64,000 nt of DNA from Molossus alvarezi (taxonomy: Eukaryota > Chordata > Mammalia > Chiroptera > Molossidae): the NCBI GenBank assembly GCA_037176705.1, contig CM073890.1, positions 97,144,591 to 97,208,590 on the forward strand, written 5' to 3'. Positions 34,095-45,950 of the stretch are shown one piece after another. The position numbers were made by a program, and so were the translations under genes. The first letter of the stretch is position 1, and each line of letters begins with the position of its first letter. The notes under the pieces were generated by a model. It was given only the letters and a program-made list of their open reading frames with translations, searched no databases and was not told the origin of the DNA.

Positions 34095-34385
34095 AAACAA
34101 CGTGTGAGCGCTGTGCTCAGCCGCGAGGCCAGCCGAGGCAGACGGCTGATCAGGGGAGGATTGTGAAAGGGGACCGCTCTTCCATCTGGCCGGAGGAAAG
34201 CAGTGAACCCTAACTGGCAAAGAAGGGTGGGCACATGTGTTCTGGGGGGTGAGGGCAGGGCAGACCAGGGCAAAGGCAGTGGGGCAGCAACGCGGGGCGA
34301 GCGCAGCCCGGATTCCGGGAGGCGAGCAGCAGCCACTGTGCACGCACCCCTTTTAGTTCGGTGGAAAGAGCCTACGCAGAGAAAA
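34095..34385. promoter_or_regulatory. Second small CpG-rich patch
   Basis: By eye about 17 CpG in 290 bases, in a region otherwise poor in CpG. GC-rich with GCGGGGCGAGCGCAGCCCGG and TCCGGGAGGCGAGC. It may be a weak promoter, an enhancer or an unmethylated element. Open frames on both strands (129 plus, 115 and 101 minus) look compositional. No splice donor is obvious. Confidence 0.4.
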
Positions 34386-34599
34386 GGAGAACTTCTTGGT
34401 CTATTCATCGGCTCTGGGGACCACTTTTTGTTTCAGTTCCCTTCACTCAGTGTTAACAGAAGTGTCCCCACCTGTCAGTGGCAGGGCATTTCAGAGCACG
34501 ACCATGACCATGGCCTCCTCCAGACAACGTTGAGACATTATGCCTATTTTCGTTGTACGCGAGGCCCAACAGTGTTGAGGCCTTTTACTTAAGCATCGT

Positions 34600-35500
34600 G
34601 TATTTGAGTACCGATGATGTTCCATGCATTATTCCAGGTACTGAGGATGTTGCATGAACTAAACAGATCCAATCGTGGGACTTACATTCTAGCGGGAGAA
34701 ACAGATAATAAGTAATTGAGTAAAGAAATAAAAATGACAAATAACATGGGGTAAAAGGACAGAGAGTGGCTGGGTTAGGGACATTATACTACAATCTGTA
34801 GTTGGTCGTGGAAGACATCCATTTGGAGGAACATCTGAGTGGAGATCTGAACAAAGAAGAATTATATCACAGTGGTGTGCATGGGAAGAGCATGCTGGGA
34901 AAGAGGAAGGAGCATGTGCAAAGTCCTTGAATCAGAAATGAGGTTAGGGTATCTGAGGGGCAAAATGAGGAGTGGACTCAGAGCTTAGTGAATAAAGGGA
35001 TGCGAGAGGATGTGAGACAGGAGGTGGAGGTGGAGGTCAGGACATACAACATGTAGTGAGGGACTTGGATTTTTACCCCAATTCAAATAGGAGGCCATAA
35101 AAGAATCTGAGAAGGGAGCCTCATGATGTTACTGTGGTTAAAAGGGCATGCTGGCAAGGGTGGAAAAAGGGAGACTTCTGAGGAGGCTACAACCAGAACA
35201 GAGGGGCATGCGCTCCAGATAGTGAGAGGGGTGAGCCTGCTCAGCCTTGGAATATGTTTTGGAAAAATATATTGACAAACTCACTGATAAGTAGGATATA
35301 GGTGAGGGAAAGAAAGAAACCAATGATGTCTTGACCTAGATAACTGGGTGTAAGACGATGCCATTTTCTGACCCCAAAACACCGAGGATGGAGCTGAGCA
35401 GGGAAGGCAATGAGGGATTCTACTGTGGACACGTTGATTTTGAGATGCTTGTGAATATCTGAGTGAAGAAATTTAATGATCCCATCGAAGTGTGAGTCTA
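34600..35500 (-). mobile_element. Long L2 LINE fragment (antisense)
   Basis: Runs in antisense order from the 3' end ('ttccatgcattattccaggtactgaggatgttgcatg', 'gggacttacattctagcgggagaaacagataataagt') through 'catctgagtggagatctgaacaaag', 'aggagcatgtgcaaagtccttgaatcag' and 'gaatctgagaagggagcctcatgatgttac' to the ORF part 'actgggtgtaagacgatgccatttt ... ggacacgttgattttgagatgc'. About 900 bp, the best-preserved L2 here. Confidence 0.7.
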
Positions 35501-35504
35501 GAAC

Positions 35505-36047
35505 TTGGCAGAAAGTTAATGAAATATGGAGTTTTTAAAATTTTAAGTTATGGGACTAGATATCGGGAGAGAGAAGAGAAGTAACTTACTCAAGATCTGC
35601 AGACAGAATGGAAATTGAAAGTGAACCCTTTGACGCGGACTCACTTCCTCTTGCTGCTGTAAATATTACATGTGCTCAGGGCTATGAGTACTACAGTAGA
35701 CTTTGGGGGTGTGCTGGGGGCAGAAACATTCTAGAATCGCTCATCTGAAAGGGTGAGAAATTTTCCAGTGCTTAGGGACTACAGGAATTCATGGTTGTTT
35801 CTTTCCTTGCTTTCCTCATCTAATTATGTGATGATATAGTCACATTTCACTTTAAAAAATAACCTCTGGAAAAATAAACTTATAAGGTGGACCAAGTACT
35901 ACAGATATCTACTTTCTTATCTGAAATTGTCAGTTTTTGGAATGCCCAAGAAGGTAATCGACTTCAGACTAAATGTAGACTGAACAGAATTGAAATATGA
36001 AGACTGAAGTTCATCTAATAACCCAAGCCATTATTTCTGAATTGTAT
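35505..36047. other. Unassigned tract
   Basis: No gene or clear repeat seen. Confidence 0.5.
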
Positions 36048-36060
36048 CATAACAGTTGAA

Positions 36061-36127
36061 TTAGTTTGTTTGTTTTTAATCCTCACCCAAGGATACTTTT
36101 TTTCCATTTATCTTCAGAATGGGAGAC

Positions 36128-36158
<31 letters not shown>

Positions 36159-36347
36159 GACAGAGAGAGAGAGAGAGAAAAAAACATTGATGTGAGAGAG
36201 ACACATTGATTGGTTGCTTCCCACATGACCCCGACCAGGGCTGGGGACCAAACTGCAATCAAGATACGTGCCCTTGACCAGAATCGAACCCGCAGCTCTT
36301 TGGTCCTTGGGCTGACGCTCTAACCACTGAGCCAAACCGGCCAGAGC
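36061..36347 (-). mobile_element. VES SINE, type 1
   Basis: Complement of the full element: CCTCACCCAAGGATA tail block, GA-expanded linker at 36121-36178, ACATTGATGTGAGAGAGACA body, and head GAGCCAAACCGGCCAGAGCC. Target duplication CATAACAGTTGAA (36048-36060) / CATAATGGTCGAA (36348-36360). Confidence 0.92.
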
Positions 36348-36594
36348 CATAATGGTCGAATAAGGATATATGAAGTTTGTTGAATAAAAATGGCTGGGAC
36401 AAGAAGCACGTGATCTCATGATTTAGGGGGAAAAAAGGATTAAAGTAAACCAATTCAAAAAATAAAATTAAATCAATAAGAATGCAAAAGGAAAAAACCC
36501 ATTCTAAAACTGTGAACAAGCAGAAACAAATGAACCCAGTTGTATGTCTAATGAATACGATGATAAGCCTCAACAAAAGAAAGAACAAGGTAGG

Positions 36595-36680
36595 AGGGAG
36601 GGACAGAGGGAGACAGGCAGCAGTCAGGGAGGGAGGGAAGGAGGGAGGGAGGAAGAGAGAGAGAAAGGAAGGAAGAATTC
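36595..36680 (+). repeat. Purine-rich GGGA/GGAA tract with G-quadruplex motif
   Basis: Nearly all purine. GGGAGGGAGGGAAGGAGGG from 36627 meets the G3N1-7 four-run rule. A microsatellite-like tract. Confidence 0.85.
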
Positions 36681-36719
36681 ATCCAAATAACTCACACACA
36701 CAGTATTTGGAGGGGTCGG

Positions 36720-38325
36720 GTATGGGGTGAAGAATTACACACAAACCCTGCATTCTTTTCCAGTAGGTTTGTTATTGTAGTGGTTTGGGTGAAGCATTTC
36801 AGAAGTTATTGTAGATCTATTATAGAATTGAACAAATGAGCAAGCATGCGGATGTGGGGCTCTCACTGTGGAAATGGAAACACACAAACACGGCCCCGGG
36901 AGGGCAAACAAGAACCCCGTGGGGACAGATTGGAATTGGAGGTCCCAGATGAACTTACCATGTCAAAAATGCATGTATATGTATATACATATAAATGTCT
37001 GGATACATGCATATGCATTTATGTATACACATTTGCATATTTGCGTCTCTAGATGTGTGTGTGTGTGCATTAATAAGGTCATGAAGCAAACATACTCCAA
37101 GGGCAGTGAGTATCCGGACTCCCGGGTCTCAGCCTCCAACACCATTCCCCACTAAAAGAAATGAGAAATGGAGACTCCAGAGGTAGAAGAGGATCAGCAC
37201 CAGAGCAAGAGCAGCCTAGAACATCTTTTCACGCCACCAAAAGTAGCCAAGTGCTCACTGATAGGACGGGGGCAGGCCACAGAGACATAGAAGCCAAATG
37301 ACGGGGTCCCATTTGTCAAATGTAGAGAGTACCAAAATAATCAAGGCAGTAGTGACTTATAAACCACCCAGAAGACAGAAATTCAGCAACAGATCGACAC
37401 CTACATGAATAATTAAATAAACGAGAGAGAAGGGAATTCTCTGCTGACAGTAGAAGGGAACAGACTGACACAATGTGCAGGGAGTCCTGGCGTTAAAATA
37501 TCATTATTTTGTAACCGTGATGGGAAAGATTGTATCACATGAGAGCATCAATTAATACTAAACCCAAGGGGAAGTTTCTCATGAGGAACCATCGTTATAA
37601 TATCGAGAAATCAGGCACGTCCTCACTAGGCAACCAACATGAACATCACCAGCGTGGGACAGATGAACATCGTGCGCTCCAGATACTATAGCCTGGGAGG
37701 AAACTCCGTCCCGAGCAGATCCCAGCAGAAAATGCATAACCGCCCTCTAGTCACAGGGCAGTGTCAGATGAATGCAAAAATGAGAAACATTCTGTTAAGA
37801 ACAAGGAGCTGGTGCTTAGACTGCACTCATTAAAATGTTCAGTTTCATCAAAAAAGCAATTATGTAGACATGTTCCAGATTAAGGAAGGGTAAAGACACA
37901 TCGCAGCTCAGTGTGATCCTTGACTCTAGACTGGATCCTTTCTGGAGCAGAAAATATCCTAAAGGGTATTATTTGATAAGAAGCAGAACTAGAATATGGA
38001 CAAATTATATAAAAGCATCGTATCCATGAAAATCTATGAGGTAGATAATTGTCTGTAACCACAGTGTGAGAGGTTACCTCTATTTTTAGTGGTAAGATAC
38101 AGAAGTAAAGACCAATGTTGTTTATAATATACCCTGAAGTGGTTCAGAAAAGAAATTATGGAGGTGAAAGATGTAAGGAATAAGAGCAAATTATAAAATA
38201 AATGGGGTAAAAATATTAAGATTAGGCAAATGTTGGTAAGGTATATGGGAGTTCATTCTGTTATTTTTATTTTACAATATTTTTGAGCTTGAAATTATTT
38301 CTAAATGTCAAGAAATTAAAATGAA
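36720..38325 (+). mobile_element. Old L1M 3' UTR
   Basis: The terminal part 'gacatgttccagattaaggaagggtaaagacac ... gtgatccttgactctagactggatcc' and the end 'aggcaaatgttggtaaggtatatgggagttc ... cttgaaattatttctaaatgtcaag' match old L1M 3' UTRs (CTGTTCCAGATTAAAGGAGA, GATCCTGGATTGGATCCTGG, AAATTATTTCAAAATAAAAA). The part before 37500 is assigned with less certainty. A TATGTATATACATAT-type simple tract lies at 36970-37060. Confidence 0.6.
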
Positions 38326-39639
38326 GTATGACAAGTGTTTCTAGTGAGCACTTAAAAAAATTCAATGCCATCAGATATGTTTTATTTTACTCAGAAAACA
38401 GCTTAATGTCATGGAGAATGTTTTTGCTCTGTTTTAATTCAGATTTGTTCACCAACACAGCAAAAGAGTAAAAGCACCTGCTTAATTATTTTCTTATGGA
38501 AAGTGAAAATAAATTTAACTAAGGCATATGCAAAGAAAAATTTTACTAATTTATTTCTGCACAATAAGAAAAAAATGGTGTTTTTCAAGATCATATTACT
38601 ACTTATATTGTTTCCAAATAAGAAGACTTCTAGAATGTGATAACCGGTAAGGCACACTAAACGTTTACGATGAAATAGCTATAAAACAGGAAAATAATGA
38701 GGCGTGCCATTTTATACCAGTTCATGGAGTGACGGCAGTAGGCTAACTTAATTTCCGATCTACTGTTCATGGTTCCAATAGCAATGAATGGTTTTAATGC
38801 CATTTTTAAAAATTAGATTTAAAAATACAAATTTAGTATTTTCCTTAATAGTACTGAAAAATTAAAACCTATTTCTTGCACATGTAGAGAGTGATGGCAA
38901 AATAAAGCTGGAAGGAATTTGGAAATTCATGTGCCTGGTTTTAGTTCATGTAAAATAAAAATATCAATGATGTCAGGTGAGTGTTGGCAATATAACAATA
39001 ATGCTCAAACAACAAATAATTTACATTTCAAAGATTTAAAAAATAACTTTTATTTTCTAAGTACAGATGTATAAATTGACTGCATTTAATGTATCCTTTA
39101 CATGGTAATCTGCAGAAATGTAAAAGTACTTGTATCTGTCCTTTATATTGGCAGAAATTATTTCGTGTACTGATGAGCTACATAATCTATCTTATAGAGC
39201 ACATGAACTGCCACAGTGCATATTTTTTGTGAAAACAATAATTTTCCACTTATTTAACCTACATTTTAATTAATATAACAAAGATGAATATGCTACATGT
39301 GACATTCATTTGAAAGTCACAGCAAGTAAAACTAAATCGTTCAACAAATGTAGGACACACGTTTGCTTTTAAAGCAGGAAGGCCCACATTATCTAGAGGT
39401 AGAGGATTTTTGTTTCTGGGTCCCATCCCTCCCAGCCTGCACCAAACCATAATCTTTCTTTCAGGCAACAGATTTTCTTGTCTTTATTTTTCTCAAGAAG
39501 AAAATGACCAATAGAGGAGAGACAACAAACCAACAAACCAACACATGTTCAAACCTTTCAAAAGTTCTTTTGGAAGTTTGGTCATTTATGTCAAAAACAA
39601 AGAGCATCGTTGTTTCCAAGTGAAATTATTATCGAAAGG

Positions 39640-39780
39640 GAATGTATCTGCTGGGTGGGATCGAGCCCACCATACGCAGCTTCGACAGTGAAGGAGGGAG
39701 CCGTCACTACACCGTGAGCTTATCTGCCTCAGCCCGGACAGTAAGTTTGCCAGCGAGATCACCCACCTGTCACAGTGAGC
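39640..39780. other. Isolated CpG-retaining segment, possible exon or conserved element
   Basis: About eight CpG in 140 bases inside CpG-poor DNA. On the plus strand a frame from 39642 runs without stop past CCCGGACA|GTAAGT (39735-39745), a good donor. The peptide begins MYLLGGIEPTIRSF, kelch-like at best. The minus strand is open too. I do not recognise a protein, and the upstream acceptor is weak. Confidence 0.25.
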
Positions 39781-41079
39781 CATACCTGACATGCCGTATT
39801 AAGATTGATATAAAATGTTATAATGCTTCACAGCAGTCATTCAGTTTCAACTTTTATGAGATAGAATGAAATGTGTGTCTTAGTGTGTCACATGAATGTA
39901 ACCTTCATGAAACACAGTAAAATATGTATCTATAGTTCAAAGATCAAAATTTATATTTGAACAGCACCCCTCATTTCACTTTAAAAACCTGGATTTGGGA
40001 GCAGGCTGTACATGATTTTTCTTACAACAGTATGTGAAATAAAAAGCACCTGCAATGCGTGCCCATTCTCCTAACAATGACAAAAGTGCCGCCTTCACCA
40101 ATCTGTCTGTCTCATGGAAATGCAGCCAGATGGGCACTCATCTTCTTCTGGAAATACAATTTTCTCGAAGACAGAACACATTCTAAACTTATTTCCCGTA
40201 ATCTAGAACTAGGCTATCCATTCAGAAACTTTAATAATTCGCAGCAGCAACAGCAGCACCAACACATCTGTCTTGCCAGCAGGATGGCATTTTCTCGACC
40301 GCTTTGCCCTTTATTTGCTGCTCTTAATTACAGTGGTGATCAATTGAGACTGTAATCTCCTTGGGCTATGTTTTCTCTTGGTTGTTATCAGTTATTCAGT
40401 GTAACACCACACTACGTGTAACACACTCACAGCGCTCAATAGTTCATGATAAAAAGAAATACCTCATACTTAACATTCTGGACATTTACAAATTTCCATT
40501 CTTTTTTTTTAAAGAGGGCATTAAACATGATAGTGTTGAAAATAACATAATCAAGTTCCCACCGAATGAGTTGTGTTTAATTAGTATGTGATATGTAAGA
40601 AGTGGATGCATAATTTTTATGGGCTTCTCACAACTATGACCTTAATTTAAAAATATCGATCTAGTTAAGGATGTCAAACTTGAGTCGACAGTTCATTTCC
40701 TGAATGTAGAATACAAACAATCCGCTTTCCTTCTCCCTATAATCTCTTTGTTTTAGCCCCTTGCGTCAAAAGAACTATTTTCCCGGTGATGTGATAGAAC
40801 TAGTATGATAGCACTGTTTACCAAAATTAATAAAAGTTAAATCCATTATCTGATAGAACAATGCAAACTTTCCTTTTTAAAAGCCAAGAGATTATTCTAA
40901 TTAAAAAAAACAACAACAAGTAAGCATTCAGATATTATATTATTCGGGATATTTATCTTTTACCAGATCTCACACAGCAAACATGTGATGTGCATCAGCT
41001 TCTCAAAGTGAGTAGCTAGCGGCAAACTATGCAAACTTCCATATGTCTGAGGAAAAGAGTTCACTTACTGCATTTTAAA

Positions 41080-41480
41080 AAATGTATTAAGCATTGTAAT
41101 GTTTACACCAAAGTATAAAGAAACCAACTGTGTTTAGAAAGAAGATTTAAAATGGCTAAATAATAAATACAATTATATTAAATAGTTGTAAATATTTGTA
41201 AATATAAATATGTATGAGCATTGCTCTAGATTGGCACAATCAAGGGAAACATTCTGCTGTATTTAGATTATTTTAGCATTTCACTAATGAGATTGGTTTT
41301 TGCTTAATTGGCTCTCCAATTATGAATCTAAACGGTCTTTGTTTTAGTTCTTGCTCCATTTTTAAGCATTATAATTGTGAATTAATTTTATTAAGGAAAA
41401 GATAAATTTTTAAAATTGAATTTACTTGTCTTATTTAGATTCTAAAATCATACAGTCTATACTACAAATTGCTTTTCTAT
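41080..41480. promoter_or_regulatory. Candidate conserved non-coding element with homeodomain sites
   Basis: Non-repetitive AT-rich DNA dense in TAAT/ATTA cores, for example TTGCTTAATTGGCTCTCCAA at 41302-41321, CCAATTATGAATCTAAACGG at 41316-41335 and GTGAATTAATTTTATTAAGG at 41377-41396. The look is that of vertebrate developmental enhancers, but conservation cannot be tested here. Confidence 0.35.
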
Positions 41481-42271
41481 GCTATTTAAATATCATCATA
41501 ATGTGATGATATAAAAAATAATACTGAAATGTCACATTGTAAATAATGCAATATATTTTGGCAGTGGGTAAAAATAAATGTGAGCCTGTCTTTTTTCTGG
41601 TTAAAGTCCAACTAGTAAAATACAAAATTAACAAAAGCTATATGTAAGAGAATTTACTAATGTTAGGAATAAATTTAAGCTAGGAGAAGAAAAACATACT
41701 TAAAATTTATCATTAATCCAAAAGTTATTTCAGCATTAAGTTACTTGTAAACTTAAGGGGGGAAAAAGAGTATGTTTTCACTTTGCAATTAAAATAACTT
41801 GAGATCAATAAGAACTTTAAACATCTTCAGCTTTTTAAAAGGTTGTATGTGAAGCTGAAACTATAAGTTTTCTAAACTTTTTCATTTAATATATTGACTA
41901 CTCATTAGAGAGAGGTGTCCAATTTATGTAATCTACTTCGTAATCTAGCCAGCATTGCAATTATTGTTCTATCAATAGTAATCCAAATAATAAAATAAAA
42001 AATAGCAAGGAAGTGTTTTATTCTTACCTCTGTTTTATTTACAGTTGTTTGTTAAGCTGCTTAAAAAGTTGAGTTAATCTACCAGCTCCTCAAAGAGCTG
42101 TTCTCTCCTCTGCTGTGTCTTCCTCTGCAAAAGGATAGTCTATCAAAAGAGGAAGTGGTGAAACACCAGATCATTATGCTCTCTGAAGGTTATGGAAATG
42201 GAAAGCTATTCACAAAGCTTACACTTGGGACCCGGTAACAGGCTATAATTTGTGTGGGTATACATATATAA

Positions 42272-42272
<1 letters not shown>

Positions 42273-42305
<33 letters not shown>
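42273..42305. repeat. (AC)n microsatellite
   Basis: About 16 perfect CA units. Confidence 0.95.
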
Positions 42306-42306
<1 letters not shown>

Positions 42307-43731
42307 TTCGATATGTAAACAAATTTTAGAAAAGTTATTGAAGTCCATCCTTGATTAAGTAAGGCTCATTTGCATAAGAAAATATCTCCTGTGTGGTTGA
42401 ATGGCTATCACAGAACACCAGAAAAGAGTGCTCTATCAGGAAGGAAACTGTCAAGCTGATACACCAAAAAATGAAATTGCTTTTATAGTTTAATTAACTT
42501 AAAGTCTTTGGAGTATGACCTAAAGGCTAAGCTGACTAAAGACATCTTGTAAAAAGAAAAAAAAAATTTACTTCAGTAAACGGGCATTTTCCTGGAATCT
42601 GGGTCGTGGTTTGGTACCTACAAGTCTTACACTTCCTTTCTCATGAGTAGTTGCCTGTTACATACAGATAAAGCCCCTGCAAAACTGAAACTGTTGCTTA
42701 TCCATATGCTATGGTCTCTCTCAACTTCAGCCACAAGAACAAAAAACAGGTGCACCTCCTTCAATGCTGAACATTTAACTGGTTAAATTCCTAGCAGGTT
42801 GGAGCATTAAAAGAACTTTTATGGGACAATAGGGACAATGGTCAAAAAGGGCATAAAACAGTTGATCGAAGCAAATGCTATTGCGACTTCAAAGACGAGG
42901 AAATACTCTTATAGGCGCTGCTCCCTGGTTACTGCATGAAAAAGCAGATCTGTAGCTGCAATTTGTATGTGGCCTCCCCTCCCATGCCTCCCTTGCTGGT
43001 TGGGGAAGAGGAAGAAATGGATTGCAAGGAAAACTGAGTAATTATGCAAACTTCCACACATTGCAAGAACCACTTTCTGGACTTGAGAAACTATCATATT
43101 ATTATACTCTCTGCCTTTTAGTTAACCTTATTTTCAAAGGGTCAATCAAGTGTATTTAGGGATGATTAAAAATAGAAACATTTTCCACGCCACCTAAATT
43201 CATACTTAATGTAAATTTGCAGGAAGTAAAAATAAATGAACAAACAATACTAAGAAAAGCTGTCCCCTCACACAAAACAAAAAACTCCAAACAAAAAACC
43301 CACCAGTATGCCATCAATATAAAATTTGATTTGAATTCTTTAGTGAGATCCTCATAGGAGAATCCTCGAGGAAAAGTTATGAATAAGAATAACATTGCTT
43401 AGATTTTATGTATGTTGAGAAAGTTTTAATATTCTTGTATGTATTTAAGTATTATTATAGATCTCTAGGCCCATCTGCCTCTGCCCAGAGACACAGGCTC
43501 ACTTTTGGAAGCACAGTGCTCAATATCCTGGATTTGAATGGGCTTCCTCAGTGTCTGTGACCCCTTTAGTGGACTGGTGGATATACATCTGTTCTCTGGA
43601 TGACCCCTTCCAAGCTGGGGAATCTGCTGAAGGTTGCTACATCTTAACAAATGCTCCTTTGACTGGTCCACCCAATATCCTTCCCTTTTTGAAAAAGTTG
43701 TCGACATTGACTTCCTTCGGGTCTTCATAGC

Positions 43732-43732
<1 letters not shown>

Positions 43733-43773
<41 letters not shown>
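43733..43773. repeat. (TG)n microsatellite
   Basis: About 20 perfect TG units, 30 bases before a VES insertion. Confidence 0.95.
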
Positions 43774-43775
<2 letters not shown>

Positions 43776-43799
43776 GAATATACATAAAACAAAATTGAA

Positions 43800-44043
43800 T
43801 CTTTTTTTTATCCTCACCCGAGGACATTTTTCCATTTTTTTGTTCAGATAGAGTGGGAGAGAAATAGAGGAAGAGAGAGAGAAACATTGACATGAAAGGG
43901 ACACATGAGTGGCTGCCTCCCGCATGACCCAACCAGGGCCGGGGACAAACCACAACCGAGGTACATGCCCTTAGCGGGAACCGAACCCCGGTCTCTCTGG
44001 ACCGCAGGCCCACGCTCTAACCGCTGAGCCAAACCGGCCAGGG
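43800..44043 (-). mobile_element. VES SINE, type 1
   Basis: Complement of a full copy: ATCCTCACCCGAGGACATTT, GA linker, ACATTGACATGAAAGGGACA, CTTAGCGGGAACCGAACCCC, and head GAGCCAAACCGGCCAGGGC. Close to the consensus and thus relatively young. T-rich flanks TTGAATCTTTTTT / TTGAACATTTTTT are a possible target duplication. Confidence 0.92.
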
Positions 44044-44965
44044 CTTGAACATTTTTTAAACCATTTTAAAGTGTATCATTCAGAGGTGTTACGTACATGC
44101 ACATGGTTGTACAAGTCACCACTCTTCATTTCCAGGCAGTTTTCATTCTTCCAAATGGAAACTCTTTACCTGTTAAACAGTAACTCCACACCCCTTGCCG
44201 CTTACCCAGTGCCTGGCAACCATCATTCTACATTCTTTCTCTATGGATTTGACTACTCTAGGGACCTCATGTAAGTGAAATCATAGAATAGTCATCCTTT
44301 TGTGGTTGACGTTTCAGTTAGGTTCAACCAGGTTGTAGCATATGTCAACATTTTCTGCCTTTTTAAGGCTGAATAATTTTCCACTATATGTATGTATCAC
44401 ATCTTGTTTATCTGTTCATCTTTGATGAACAGATGGGTTTTCCCACCTCTTGGCTATTGTGAATAGCACCGCTATGAATGAACATGTGTAGATATCTGTG
44501 TTTCTGCTTTCAATGAAATAAAATTGCTGGATCTCATGGTAATTCTATGTTTAAATTGTTTTTTTTTTTTACTTTATTTTTTTTATTAATTTATTTTTGT
44601 TACAGATATTTCTCCTTTTTTCCACATTGACACCCTTCTCCCCATCCCCCCAAAAAGCTGTGGTACATATACACAATGGAGTACTATGCAGCTGTAAGAA
44701 AGAAAGATCTCTTATCCTTTGAGACGACAGGAGGGATCTGGAGAGTATTATCTTAAGTGAAACAAGCCAAGCAGAGAAAGACAAATATCACATGATCTCA
44801 CTTATTTGTGGAATATAATGAACACAAGCGTCTGAGGAACAGGGTAGACCCAGAGACGTGGATGTAGGGTACAGACTGACAACCCTCAGAAGAGGGGGTG
44901 GGGGGAAGGGAAGAGCTAAACCACAGAACTTCTATGTTTCAATTTGATAAAACCTTCCATACTGT
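44044..44965 (-). mobile_element. Old L1M fragment (antisense), host of a younger L1
   Basis: 'ctttacctgttaaacagtaactccacacccc ... ggatttgactactctagggacctcatgtaagtgaaatcatag ... cctcttggctattgtgaatagcaccgctatgaa ... ttgctggatctcatggtaattctatg' follows antisense old L1 closely. After the nested insertion ends at 44929 it continues as 'ttgataaaaccttccatactgtt' to about 44965. Confidence 0.8.
44543..44946 (-). mobile_element. 5'-inverted (twin-primed) young L1 with target duplications
   Basis: From 44559 a T-rich tail leads to TTTATTTTTGTTACAGATAT, the antisense L1 3' end (to about 44655). From about 44660 the orientation flips: 'gtggtacatatacacaatggagtactatgcagctgtaag ... cacatgatctcacttatttgtgg ... 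gtacagactgacaaccctcag' is L1 in sense. Both pieces match parts of the L1 at 56500-56930. Target duplications TTCTATGTTTAAATTG (44543-44558) and TTCTATGTTTCAATTTG (44930-44946) bound the whole unit. Confidence 0.85.
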
Positions 44966-44969
44966 TAAA

Positions 44970-45430
44970 TCCTTTTATCTCCCACATGCTACATCCCTTG
45001 GCATTCTGGTTTCTGGCTCTCCTGTTCACCAAGATTCTCTTGCCAAAGTCACCAAATGGCCCTGCTATCAAATTCAAATGACACCTCCGAGCCCACTCAC
45101 TCGACCTCCTGGCAGCACAGACACACCTCTGTGGACCACTCCCTCCCCCCCAGTGAGTCCTTGACTCACCTTACCTGATTAGGGAGCACGTCTCTGGCTT
45201 CCCCATCAGGTTTCTTCACTGTGTGCACCGAGCAAGGTCGCCATTTCTCAGGATTCTGCTCGGGGCCTGCTCCTCTCTTAACCACGTCTCCTCTGTACCC
45301 TCCCATGGTTTCTATGGGCGAATACTTCTTATTCCCAATTCCTGTCTCCAACCCAGATATTTCCTTAGAGAAGTTTGGACCAGTGCAAAATATGATTTTT
45401 ACATGTGGTCAAGAGGGAAGAGTCTGTGTA
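44970..45430 (+). mobile_element. L2 LINE ORF-region fragment
   Basis: 'ggcattctggtttctggctctcctgttcaccaagattctcttgccaaagtcaccaaatggccctgctatcaaattcaaatgacacctc ... cgacctcctggcagcacagacac ... gtggaccactccctcc' tracks the L2 reverse-transcriptase region ('tctcttgccaaatttactaatgacctcc', 'gaccactccctcctccttgaaac'). Decayed; no open frame of significance. Confidence 0.65.
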
Positions 45431-45434
45431 GAGT

Positions 45435-45580
45435 CTCTAATAAATTGTCACCTCTACTACTGTTTGACCTTAGGCAGGTCAGCCATTATTTCTGAGTCCT
45501 GTTTCCTCATCTATGAAATGGGGCCTTAACATCTGCCTTAGAGGTTTATTGGAAGATTATTTTGTCAACATTCAAAAATT
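45435..45580 (+). mobile_element. MIR SINE remnant
   Basis: 'ctgtttgaccttaggcaggtcagccattatttctgagtcctgtttcctcatctatgaaatggggccttaacatctgccttagaggtttattggaagatta' is sense MIR. Confidence 0.75.
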
Positions 45581-45950
45581 ATGAAATAAAGGATATGGAA
45601 ATACTTTATTCTGGTTATAGTATAAAAATACAGATAAAACAAAAGCTTATTCTATTTCCTCCTAATGATTCTCCTCCTCAGAGTTAACCAATGCTATCAG
45701 TTTGATGTGTATCTTTGCAGACCTATTTCCTATGCAAATACATACATACATATATGACACATATGAAATTAAGTAATTTTGTCGATTTTTAAATTTATAT
45801 AACATTACATGTTTTTCACTGTGACTTTTTAAAAATTTAACAATTTAGCTTGAAGATACCCCTAAATATTCTTCTTAGCTCATTCAGATATATCCAAATC
45901 CCCCACTAATGAAATTTGTATTAGTTTTCCACAACTAAAAATAGTGTAGC

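Larger units (their letters stand above)
38330..43730. other. Repeat-poor AT-rich block
   Basis: 5.4 kb without any recognised SINE, LINE or DNA transposon apart from one (AC)n microsatellite. It contains a CpG-retaining island-like segment at 39640-39780 and a homeodomain-site-rich segment at 41080-41480. Such repeat exclusion is typical of DNA holding developmental enhancers. No coding exon is identified. Confidence 0.5.

Noticed and set aside
37740..37753. CTCF-like TGACTAGAGGGCGG on the minus strand
   Set aside because: Inside an old L1M remnant and only 12 of 14 positions. No supporting context.
37639..37833. Plus frame of 64 codons starting MNITSVGQMNIVRS
   Set aside because: It lies within the old L1M 3' UTR remnant and has no domain.
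43465..44013. 182-codon minus frame
   Set aside because: It spans a (TG)n microsatellite (poly-TH) and a VES SINE, so it is an artefact of repeats.
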